Notes: generated by a model not told the origin, from the sequence alone. DNA of 5,749 nt from an uncultured Oscillospiraceae bacterium (GCA_944385645.1 CALWYA010000105.1:1-5749), one strand, 5' to 3'; counted from the first letter of the stretch, positions 1 through 4,873 are shown. Made by a program: numbers and translations.

Positions 1-93
1 CAGACCCCGCCGGCCGGCTTGGCGGCGTTGTTACATCCATTCTTCCCCTGGGGGAAGATGGAATTGGTACCGCAGGGCGGGCAGTAACCTCAT
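1..93 (-). pseudogene. Start of a possible zinc-ribbon protein, frameshifted, running off the left edge
   Basis: A clear ribosome binding site (AAGGAG, complement of 102-107) lies 8 nt before an ATG at 93. Read straight, this ATG gives only a 20-codon peptide, MRLLPALRYQFHLPPGEEWM, ending at 31. Dropping one T at 86-87 gives instead MRYCPPCGTNSIFPQG and then KNGCNN, open to the window edge. That frame has a CPxCG knuckle of the kind that opens many zinc-ribbon proteins (YCPxCG), and most of its codons end in G or C, as in the neighbouring genes. The zinc-ribbon frame has no start codon of its own, because a TGA precedes GGT-TAC-TGC directly. I infer a frameshifted gene, a sequencing error, or less likely a real 20-aa peptide. 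The gene would be controlled by the leader upstream (94-298). Its function cannot be named from so short a piece. Confidence 0.35.
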
Positions 94-298
94 GGTCAAA
101 ACTCCTTCCACAGATGGGGTGGGGATGGGCCGGCCGCGGAGGCCGGGAAAAAACAGGCGCTCTCATCCTCCGGATCGGGACGAGAGCGCGGTACGCTTCA
201 TGTGGCCACCCAACTTCAGACGCGGCGCCGGGTGTCGGCTCCTGCCTGTCCGCGCGGACAGGCCGCGCCCTCTCCCAGTCCGCCGCAGCGCGGCGGAT
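94..298 (-). promoter_or_regulatory. Structured 5' leader with an interrupted T-box-like 3' half
   Basis: The promoter at 305-333 should start a transcript near 298. The leader folds at once: an 8-bp hairpin with a 3-nt loop (arms 279-286 and 290-297), an 18-bp perfect palindrome (245-262), and an outer stem (262-270 with 218-226). The 3' part reads GTTGGGTGG, then 12 extra bases (194-205), then TACCGCG (187-193), then CTCTCGTCCC (177-186). Without the 12 bases this is GGGTGGTACCGCG followed by CTCGTCCC, the T-box element plus the downstream strand of the antiterminator. The same CTCTCGTCC also forms the 5' arm of the terminator at 157-189, which is the usual T-box switch layout. I could not recognise a classical Stem I with specifier loop, and there are only about 90 nt available for one. 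It could be a diverged or decaying T-box riboswitch, or an unrelated terminated small RNA. Confidence 0.45.
148..189 (-). terminator. Strong intrinsic terminator inside the leader
   Basis: On the minus strand a 12-bp stem (5' arm 178-189, 3' arm 157-168, one G-U pair, 9-nt loop) is followed by CTG and six T (complement of 148-153). It lies between the promoter at 305-333 and the gene start at 93, so it should act as an attenuator. Its 5' arm contains the CTCTCGTCC element discussed under the leader. Confidence 0.85.
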
Positions 299-304
299 GC
301 TCCC

Positions 305-333
305 ATGCTATCGTAAAATGGGAGAATTGTCAA
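305..333 (-). promoter_or_regulatory. Sigma-A-type promoter for the leader
   Basis: On the minus strand a perfect -35 TTGACA (complement of 328-333) is followed by a 17-bp spacer and a -10 TAGCAT (complement of 305-310). It begins 13 bases after the stop codon of the mgsA-like gene. A 7-bp inverted repeat (CTCCCAT at 300-306, ATGGGAG at 318-324) brackets part of the spacer and the -10 and could be an operator. Confidence 0.7.
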
Positions 334-346
334 GTGTCGGGGCGTG

Positions 347-763
347 TTACAGGGCAAAGGGCACCCGGTTTGGGTTCATGCCCACCCGCCAGTCCAGGTC
401 GCCCCGGGCCAGACCATGGATGAGCATCTCGGCGGTGGCCACGTTGGTGGCCACGGGGACCGAGTGCTGGTCGCACAGCCGGGTGATGTACAGGATGTCC
501 TTGTCCATCTCGTGGTCCTGGGGGGAGTTGAAGAAGAGCACCAGGTCGATCTCGTTGTAGATGATGCGCTGGCCGATCTGCTCGATGCCCCCGTGCTCAT
601 GGGACAGGAACAGATTGACCGGCAGGCCGGTGGCCTCGGCCACCATGCGGCCGGTGGCGTTGGTGGCGCACACGGTGTGCTTGGACAGGACGCCGCAGTA
701 CGCGGTGCAGAACTGCACCATCAGGTCCTGCTTTTTGGTGTGAGCCATGAGGGCGATGTTCAT
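347..763 (-). CDS. Methylglyoxal synthase-like protein lacking most catalytic residues
   Basis: The 138-aa protein aligns over its full length with bacterial methylglyoxal synthase, which turns dihydroxyacetone phosphate into methylglyoxal and phosphate. Fold markers are clear: IALMAH at 3-8, ATNATG at 33-38, EATGLPVN at 43-50, the LVLFF strand at 74-78, RLCD at 95-98 and VPVATNVATAEML at 102-114. Compared with E. coli MgsA as I remember it, His19 is kept (H8) and Asp101 is kept (D89). Asp20 is Thr9, Asp71 is Ile60 (GGIEQIG for GGDQQ), Asp91 is Ser80 and His98 is Met86. The phosphate-site pieces ATGTTG and SG are also altered (ATNATG, SH). A strong ribosome binding site (AAGGAGG, complement of 774-780) supports the ATG. 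It follows the MinD-like gene by 34 nt in the same operon. The family is certain, but normal catalysis is doubtful, so I do not assign the symbol mgsA. Confidence 0.85.
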   Translation of the reverse strand: MNIALMAHTKKQDLMVQFCTAYCGVLSKHTVCATNATGRMVAEATGLPVNLFLSHEHGGIEQIGQRIIYNEIDLVLFFNSPQDHEMDKDILYITRLCDQHSVPVATNVATAEMLIHGLARGDLDWRVGMNPNRVPFAL

Positions 764-797
764 GGGAGCAATACCTCCTTACACGAAATATGGAAAC

Positions 798-1532
798 CTA
801 GCGGATACGCATGACGGGGACCTGCCGGCCCTCCAGGCGCAGGGCGATGTTCCAGCAGGCCTGGGCCGCCCCCCGCCTGCCCCGGGAGATCAGGGGCTGC
901 CCCAGATTGGCGCACAGGATGACGTGGGGGTCCTCGGGCACCACCCCCAGCAGGGGGAGCCCGGCGGCGTTCATGGCGTCGTCAATGGTGGCCCGGAGCC
1001 GGCGCAGCAGTTTGGGCTGAATGCGGTTCATGATCAGGTGGACCTGGCGCAGGCCGTCCAGCTCCTCCACGGTGCGCTGGGCGTCCCGGAGGGAGGTGGC
1101 GTCGCTGGTGGCCACCACCAGGGCCCGGTCGGCCCCGCACAAGGCCAGCCGGAAGCCGGGGCCCAGCCCCGCGGGGGCGTCGATGAGAATATAGTCATAC
1201 CCTGTCCGGGCGGTGGCCAGCAGGGCGCGCACCTTGTCCGCCGTCAGCCCGGCGGGCAGGGCCATGGGGGCGGTGAGCAGGGACAGACCCGGAAGCGTGG
1301 GGTGGTCCACCGCCGCCCGGTTCAGAGGACAGCGGCCCAGAGCCACGTCGGAGAAGTCCATCAGGGCCCGGTCGCTGAGTCCCAGGGCGATGTCCAGATT
1401 GCGCAGCCCCACGTCCATGTCAATGCACAGCACCCGCCGGCCCATGAGGGCCAGGGCGCCGGCCACCCCTCCGGTGATGGAGGTCTTTCCCGTGCCGCCC
1501 TTGCCGGAGGTGACCGCGATCACAGTTCCCAT
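798..1532 (-). CDS. minD: MinD-like P-loop ATPase without an evident membrane-targeting tail
   Basis: The 244-aa protein is a MinD/ParA-superfamily ATPase. MinD dimerises on the membrane with ATP and recruits MinC to block FtsZ rings away from mid-cell. Visible motifs are the deviant Walker A GKGGTGKT (10-17), with signature lysine K11 and K16; the MinD-type switch IDMDVGLRNLD (37-47), where ParA would have DPQGN; Walker B ILIDAPAGL (115-123); and LPLLGVVPEDP (192-202). The protein ends in LEGRQVPVMRIR, where MinD usually continues into an amphipathic helix such as GFFKRLF; none is visible. I chose the ATG at 1532 because AGGAGG lies 7 nt before it and the promoter would start the RNA near 1553. 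The upstream ATG at 1553 overlaps that start point and precedes the ribosome binding site. No minC or minE is next to it in this window. The MinD family call is firm; the cellular role is inferred. Confidence 0.85.
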   Translation of the reverse strand: MGTVIAVTSGKGGTGKTSITGGVAGALALMGRRVLCIDMDVGLRNLDIALGLSDRALMDFSDVALGRCPLNRAAVDHPTLPGLSLLTAPMALPAGLTADKVRALLATARTGYDYILIDAPAGLGPGFRLALCGADRALVVATSDATSLRDAQRTVEELDGLRQVHLIMNRIQPKLLRRLRATIDDAMNAAGLPLLGVVPEDPHVILCANLGQPLISRGRRGAAQACWNIALRLEGRQVPVMRIR

Positions 1533-1559
1533 GAAAGATCCTCCTGTCATCACAAATTA

Positions 1560-1587
1560 AGTGTATCACAAATCTGCCCACCGTCAA
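1560..1587 (-). promoter_or_regulatory. Promoter of the minD-like/mgsA-like operon
   Basis: On the minus strand TTGACG (complement of 1582-1587) is followed by a 16-bp spacer and TACACT (complement of 1560-1565), preceded directly by an extended -10 TGA. Transcription would start near 1553, leaving a leader of about 20 nt that contains the AGGAGG used by the ATG at 1532. Confidence 0.65.
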
Positions 1588-1607
1588 CCTTTTTCCCGGG
1601 TTTTTTG

Positions 1608-1638
1608 AAAAAAGTTTACAGTTTCAGGAAACTTTTTT
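1608..1638 (-). terminator. A/T-rich hairpin after rsmG, probable terminator
   Basis: A perfect 10-bp inverted repeat (AAACTTTTTT at 1629-1638, AAAAAAGTTT at 1608-1617, 11-nt loop) begins two bases after the rsmG stop codon. On the minus-strand transcript the 3' arm ends in six U. The stem has little GC, so termination may be leaky. Its symmetry would also let it act on the plus strand. Confidence 0.55.
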
Positions 1639-1640
1639 GG

Positions 1641-2354
1641 TCACAGAGGGGCCTTCTGCGCCTTGGCCCACCGGCGGGGGAAGCCCTTGGGGGTGGGGGC
1701 GCGCTTTTCGATCTGAATGAGCCGGTGGGTGACCCCCGCGCCGGGGACGGGATAGTCCTCCACGGCGGCCACCGCGCCCCCCAGGGTGCGGATGGCCCGG
1801 CCGGCCTCCTCCAGCTCCTGCCCGCTGCCGGTGGACTTCATGGCCAGGAAGCGGCCCCCCGGCTTCACATAGGGCAGGCACAGCTCGCACAGCAGCCTCA
1901 GGTCGGCCACCGCCCGGGCACAGGCCAGATCAAAGCTGTCCCGGAAGCCGGGGACCAGGGCCTGCTCCTCCGCCCGGGCGTGGATGGCCCGGACGCCGGT
2001 GAGGCCCAGGGCGGAGATGACCTCGTTCAGCCAGTCCACCCGCTTGTTCAGGCTGTCCAGCAGGGTGACCTCCAGGGAGGGGACCAGGATCTTCAGGGGC
2101 AGTCCGGGGAAGCCCGCCCCGGTGCCCACGTCGATAAGGGCCTTTCCCTCCAGATCCGTCAGGGCAGCCAGGGCGGCGCAGTCCAGCATGTGCAGCCGGG
2201 CCACCTGGTCGGGCTCCCGGATGGCGGTGAGGTTCATCACCTGGTTCTTCTCCAGGAGCAGCCGGCCATACTCGGCCAGCTGTTCCGGGGCCTCTGTCGG
2301 GACCCGGTCGGCCAGGCCCAGCTCCGCCAGGCCGGCGGCGATGATGTCGCGCAT
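1641..2354 (-). CDS. rsmG: 16S rRNA (guanine-527 N7) methyltransferase RsmG
   Basis: The 237-aa protein is a Rossmann-fold SAM-dependent methyltransferase that makes m7G527 in 16S rRNA. Its loss gives low-level streptomycin resistance in several bacteria. Family marks in order are NQVMNLTAI (37-45), the SAM-binding glycine loop LIDVGTGAGFPGLPLKI (73-89), SLNKRVDWLNEV (101-112), FDLACARAVADL (141-152), PYVKPGGRFLAMK (161-173) and the basic tail TPKGFPRRWAKAQKAPL. Length matches the family. The ATG at 2354 has AGGAGG 6 nt upstream. The reading frame runs upstream to 2813, but that stretch overlaps the membrane-protein gene and is not RsmG sequence. It sits 14 nt after the upstream gene's stop, so the two are probably one operon, closed by the hairpin at 1608-1638. 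In many Firmicutes rsmG precedes parA-parB; here a MinD-like gene follows instead. Confidence 0.95.
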   Translation of the reverse strand: MRDIIAAGLAELGLADRVPTEAPEQLAEYGRLLLEKNQVMNLTAIREPDQVARLHMLDCAALAALTDLEGKALIDVGTGAGFPGLPLKILVPSLEVTLLDSLNKRVDWLNEVISALGLTGVRAIHARAEEQALVPGFRDSFDLACARAVADLRLLCELCLPYVKPGGRFLAMKSTGSGQELEEAGRAIRTLGGAVAAVEDYPVPGAGVTHRLIQIEKRAPTPKGFPRRWAKAQKAPL

Positions 2355-2368
2355 GGTGTTCCTCCTGA

Positions 2369-2743
2369 TTATGAAGTGACAATCACCCCGAAGACCGTCC
2401 CGAAGTTGGACAGCAGACCGGCGATGCCCAGGGGGAGGGTGGCCAGGGCCAGCAGCCAGCACAGGGCGGCCAGGGCGATGGCGGCCCACTTGCCCGGCTT
2501 CCCCACGGACCGCCAGCCCACCAGGACCAGAATGCCCAGGCCGATGAGGGCAGGGACGGCGAGCAGGGGACCCAGGTTGCCCAGCATGGTGCCGGTGAAA
2601 TAGAAATAGGTGGTCAGGCCCAGGAAGATCAGCACATAGACCAGACCGATCCAGGCCAGAGTGCGCTTCACCGGGGAGGCGGGGGTATAGGAGGACCGCT
2701 GGGGCTCCTGGTGGGGGTCGATGCGGTTGGGGTCCTGTGACAT
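2369..2743 (-). CDS. Small membrane protein with three predicted helices, unknown function
   Basis: I do not recognise this 124-aa protein. It has a polar, proline-rich N-terminus of about 24 residues (MSQDPNRIDPHQEP onward) and then three hydrophobic stretches at roughly 29-50, 57-77 and 86-111. A basic loop RSVGKPGK (78-85) lies between helices 2 and 3, and the C-terminus is short. There is no signal peptide or cysteine motif. The ATG at 2743 is preceded by a GAGGTG ribosome binding site with close spacing. Only 14 nt separate its stop from the rsmG start, so it is probably the first gene of that operon. Biased composition and codon use like rsmG support a real gene. Its role, for example a membrane scaffold or stress protein, cannot be read from the sequence. 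Confidence 0.75.
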   Translation of the reverse strand: MSQDPNRIDPHQEPQRSSYTPASPVKRTLAWIGLVYVLIFLGLTTYFYFTGTMLGNLGPLLAVPALIGLGILVLVGWRSVGKPGKWAAIALAALCWLLALATLPLGIAGLLSNFGTVFGVIVTS

Positions 2744-2760
2744 GGGGCACCTCGCAGTCA

Positions 2761-2784
2761 GAGTGAAGAGTGGAGAGTGGAGAG
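2761..2784. repeat. Short tandem heptamer repeat
   Basis: Three consecutive heptamers GAGTGAA, GAGTGGA, GAGTGGA plus a partial GAG lie just upstream of the membrane-protein gene. On the minus strand this is a pyrimidine tract (CTCCACTCTCC type) in the untranslated leader, about 18 nt before the start codon. Confidence 0.7.
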
Positions 2785-2830
2785 ATGGGATGGCGGAAAG
2801 CCTTGGGGCGCAAGGGATTGCGGGCTGCGG

Positions 2831-2905
2831 CCGGTCTGGAGCGATTTTCAGGGGGAAAAATGACCCGGAGATAGGGGAGAGGGGACGTGAATCGCTCCAG
2901 AGCGG
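2831..2905. repeat. Long inverted repeat in the intergenic region
   Basis: The arms CCGGTCTGGAGCGATT (2831-2846) and AATCGCTCCAGAGCGG (2890-2905) pair at 15 of 16 positions, with a core of 12 perfect pairs and a 43-nt loop. The region lies between the end of the xre gene and the 124-aa membrane-protein gene. The right arm also contains a local palindrome CGCTC-CA-GAGCG (2893-2904). No T-tract follows closely on either strand, so it is not a standard terminator. It may be a leader structure or an end of the inserted module. Confidence 0.65.
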
Positions 2906-2948
2906 TAAAACGATCTGAAATATGTTCTATAAAAATTGCGAATTGGAA

Positions 2949-3152
2949 TCAATCGGTCCGCCCGGACAGATAATCCAGCGAGACCTGGAAGAAGTCGGCC
3001 AGCTGGAGGGCGATGGAGATTGTGGGTTCTGTTTCTCCGCTCTCGTAGCGGCGGTACGTGCGATAGATTATCCCCAACTGCTCTGCTACGTCTTGTTGCC
3101 GTAGCCCCTTTGCCTGCCTGCACTGTTTCAGACGTTCAGAAAATTCGCTCAT
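2949..3152 (-). CDS. Small XRE-family helix-turn-helix repressor
   Basis: The 67-aa protein is almost wholly one Cro/C1-type helix-turn-helix domain. FSERLKQCRQAKGLRQQDVAEQLG (4-27) holds helices 1-2, IIYRTYRRYESGE (28-40) the recognition helix region, and TEPTISIALQLADFFQVSLDYLSGR (41-65) the packing helices, ending in the typical LADFFxVSLDYLxGR. There is no second domain, so it probably acts as a dimer on DNA. I chose the ATG at 3152, which has AAGGAGA about 9 nt upstream; the longer TTG start at 3188 would lie within the divergent promoter. It is divergent from the DUF6809-like gene, and the intervening 85 bp carry repeated GGACA half-sites, so it probably represses that gene and itself. 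Codon use is more A/T-rich than its neighbours, which hints at transfer. Confidence 0.9.
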   Translation of the reverse strand: MSEFSERLKQCRQAKGLRQQDVAEQLGIIYRTYRRYESGETEPTISIALQLADFFQVSLDYLSGRTD

Positions 3153-3166
3153 AAGAAATCTTCTCC

Positions 3167-3195
3167 TTGACAGGACATATTTGGACAATTATAAT
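3167..3195 (+). promoter_or_regulatory. Consensus promoter for the DUF6809-like gene
   Basis: TTGACA (3167-3172), a 17-bp spacer, and TATAAT (3190-3195) match the sigma-70/sigma-A consensus exactly. Transcription would start near 3202, about 36 nt before the ATG at 3238. On the minus strand another TATAAT (complement of 3189-3194) overlaps the same -10 and may serve xre, with only a poor -35. Confidence 0.85.
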
Positions 3196-3222
3196 AGAGC
3201 ACAAAAGAGGCCAAAATTGTCC
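3173..3222. promoter_or_regulatory. Candidate XRE operator with GGACA half-sites
   Basis: GGACA occurs at 3173-3177 and 3183-3187, ten bases apart (one helical turn), inside the spacer of the consensus promoter. An inverted copy follows: GGACAATT (3183-3190) against AATTGTCC (3215-3222), with centres 32 bp apart, about three turns. Such repeats around a promoter next to an XRE gene are typical operators; the binding itself is inference. Confidence 0.5.
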
Positions 3223-3237
3223 TATGGAGGGATTTCC

Positions 3238-3510
3238 ATGTTACCACTGTTCGATGCGCTTTATCAAGTCAATTTTGACGGCGACCTGACCGCCTATCTC
3301 CAGCCGGAAGAGCGGGAGGACTATCAGATGGCATCGCGGCATCAGCGGGAGGCCGCCCGGGAGCTGACCCAGGTTCTGACGGGCAGGGAGCGCACCCTTT
3401 TGGAGACCCTGCTGCGCAACCAGGAGGAGACCCGGGAGGAGGAGGACCGCCTCTCCTTCCGCCGGGGACTGATGCTGGGGCTCAAGCTGGGGGCGCTGGG
3501 CGGCCGGTAG
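3238..3510 (+). CDS. DUF6809-like small protein, unknown function
   Basis: The 90-aa soluble protein begins LPLFDALYQVNFDG and ends FRRGLMLGLKLGAL, with a charged helical middle (REAARELTQVLTGRERTLLETLL). This pattern resembles the DUF6809 family of small clostridial proteins as I remember it, and such genes are often near XRE regulators; no function is known to me. The start at 3238 has GGAGG 7 nt upstream, and a reading frame extending to 3181 would overlap the promoter. It is the only supported plus-strand gene. Its stop lies 6 bp from the convergent serS stop, with no terminator visible between them, so the two transcripts should overlap. The consensus promoter suggests strong expression unless it is repressed by the adjacent XRE protein. 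Confidence 0.75.
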   Translation: MLPLFDALYQVNFDGDLTAYLQPEEREDYQMASRHQREAARELTQVLTGRERTLLETLLRNQEETREEEDRLSFRRGLMLGLKLGALGGR

Positions 3511-3516
3511 CGGGCG

Positions 3517-4821
3517 TTACTGCTTGGGCACCAGCTTCTCGGTGCCGCCCATGTAGGGCTGGAGCACCTTGGGGATGAGAACGGAGCCGTCGGCCTGGAG
3601 ATTGTTCTCCAGCAGGGCGATGAGCATCCGGGGGGGCGCCACCACGGTGTTGTTCAGGGTGTGGGGCAGGTACATTCTCCCGTCGGCCCCCTTCACCCGC
3701 ATCTTCAGCCGGCGGGCCTGGGCGTCGCCCAGGTTGGAGCAGGAGCACACCTCGAAGTACTTCTGCTGCCGGGGGGACCAGGCCTCGATGTCGCAGGACT
3801 TCACCTTCAGGTCGGCCAGGTCGCCGGAGCAGCACTCCAGCTGCCGCACGGGGATGTCCAGAGAGCGGAACAGCTCCACGGAGTATTTCCACATCTGGTC
3901 ATACCACTTCATGGAGTCCTCGGGCCTGCAGACCACGATCATCTCCTGCTTCTCGAACTGGTGGATGCGGTAGACGCCCCGCTCCTCGATGCCGTGGGCC
4001 CCCTTCTCCTTCCGGAAGCAGGGGGAGTAGGAGGTGAGGGTCTGGGGCAGAGAGGCCTCGGGGATGATCTGGTCGATGTACCGGCCGATCATGGAGTGCT
4101 CGGAGGTGCCGATGAGGTAGAGGTCCTCCCCCTCAATCTTGTACATCATGGCGTCCATGTCGGTCTGGGACATGACCCCCTCCACCACGTTGCCGTGAAT
4201 CATGAAGGGGGGGATGCAGAAGGTGAAGCCCTTGCCGATCATGAAGTCCCGGGCGTAGGCCAGCACCGCCTCGTGGAGCCGGGCCACGTCCCCCAGCAGG
4301 TAGTAGAAGCCGTTGCCGGAGACCCGGCCGGCGGCGTCCATGTCGATGCCGCCGAAGGACTCCATGATCTCGGTGTGGTAGGGGATCTCGAAGTCGGGGA
4401 CCACGGGCTCGCCGAACCGCTCCACCTCCACGTTGCAGCTGTCATCGGGGCCGATGGGCACCGAGGGGTCGATGATATTGGGGATCTGGAGCATGATGTG
4501 GCGGATCTGGGCGGCCAGCTCGGTCTCCTTCTGCTCCAGCTCGGCCAGCCGGTCGGCGTTGGCCTTCACCTGGGCCTTGGCCTCCTCGGCCTCCTGGAGT
4601 TTGGAGGGGTCCTTCTTGGCCTGGCCCATGAGCATGCCCACCCGCTTGGACAGGGCGTTGCGGCTGGCCCGCAGCTCATTGGCCTCGCTGACGGCGGCCC
4701 GGTTCTCGGCGTCTAGCTTCAGCACCTCGTCCACCAGGGGCAGCTTGGCGTCCTGGAACTTCTTCTTGATGTTCTCCTTCACAAGGTCGGGATTCTCCCG
4801 GACAAAACGAATATCCAGCAT
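3517..4821 (-). CDS. serS: Seryl-tRNA synthetase
   Basis: The 434-aa protein is a class II SerRS, which charges tRNA-Ser with serine. Residues 1-110 form the long antiparallel coiled-coil arm that grips the tRNA-Ser variable arm, starting MLDIRFVRENPDLVKENI. The catalytic core follows: TSEHSM (239-244) where bacterial enzymes usually have TAEVPL, motif 2 CFRKEKGAHG (268-277) with RIHQFEKQE (285-293), DIEAWSP (344-350), CSCSN (359-363), and motif 3 NNTVVAPPRMLIALLEN (390-406) with its arginine R398. Motif 3 and the TSE segment differ from the E. coli type (NGSGLAVGR, TAEVPL). I chose the ATG at 4821, which has AAGGAG 9 nt upstream; the ATG at 4839 overlaps that site. No T-box fits in the 60-bp upstream gap, so it is probably transcribed from parB. 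Confidence 0.93.
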   Translation of the reverse strand: MLDIRFVRENPDLVKENIKKKFQDAKLPLVDEVLKLDAENRAAVSEANELRASRNALSKRVGMLMGQAKKDPSKLQEAEEAKAQVKANADRLAELEQKETELAAQIRHIMLQIPNIIDPSVPIGPDDSCNVEVERFGEPVVPDFEIPYHTEIMESFGGIDMDAAGRVSGNGFYYLLGDVARLHEAVLAYARDFMIGKGFTFCIPPFMIHGNVVEGVMSQTDMDAMMYKIEGEDLYLIGTSEHSMIGRYIDQIIPEASLPQTLTSYSPCFRKEKGAHGIEERGVYRIHQFEKQEMIVVCRPEDSMKWYDQMWKYSVELFRSLDIPVRQLECCSGDLADLKVKSCDIEAWSPRQQKYFEVCSCSNLGDAQARRLKMRVKGADGRMYLPHTLNNTVVAPPRMLIALLENNLQADGSVLIPKVLQPYMGGTEKLVPKQ

Positions 4822-4857
4822 GGGGAAACACTCCTTCATTGATAGAATGGATGGGAT

Positions 4858-4873
4858 GGTTTCACGTGAAACA
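4858..4873. promoter_or_regulatory. parS: parS centromere site
   Basis: GGTTTCACGTGAAACA matches the B. subtilis parS consensus TGTTNCACGTGAAACA at all but the first base. The inner 14 bp (4859-4872) are a perfect palindrome. It is the ParB-binding, CTP-dependent loading site for chromosome segregation. It lies between the coiled-coil gene and serS, about 550 bp from the end of parB, and is the only such site seen in the window. Confidence 0.9.

Noticed and set aside
114..560. Plus-strand open frames at the left side
   Set aside because: They run antisense to the leader, promoter, terminator and mgsA-like gene and have no convincing ribosome binding site or homology.
747..2603. Long plus-strand open frame of 618 codons opposite the minD-like, rsmG and membrane-protein genes
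   Set aside because: It is antisense to three well-supported genes, has a Gly/Gln/Pro/His-rich composition typical of the complement of GC-rich coding sequence, and shows no domain.
2355..2813. N-terminal extension of the RsmG frame
   Set aside because: It overlaps the membrane-protein gene, is Pro/His/Arg-rich and does not match RsmG; the ATG at 2354 has a proper ribosome binding site.
2906..2945. Promoter for the membrane-protein/rsmG operon in the A/T-rich stretch after xre
   Set aside because: TATAGA and similar boxes occur on the minus strand, but the best -35 (TTGATT) is only 15 bp away; not convincing enough to list.
3661..4716. Plus-strand open frame of 351 codons opposite serS
   Set aside because: It is very rich in Gly, Leu, Val and His, is fully antisense to an intact SerRS, and has no recognisable motif.
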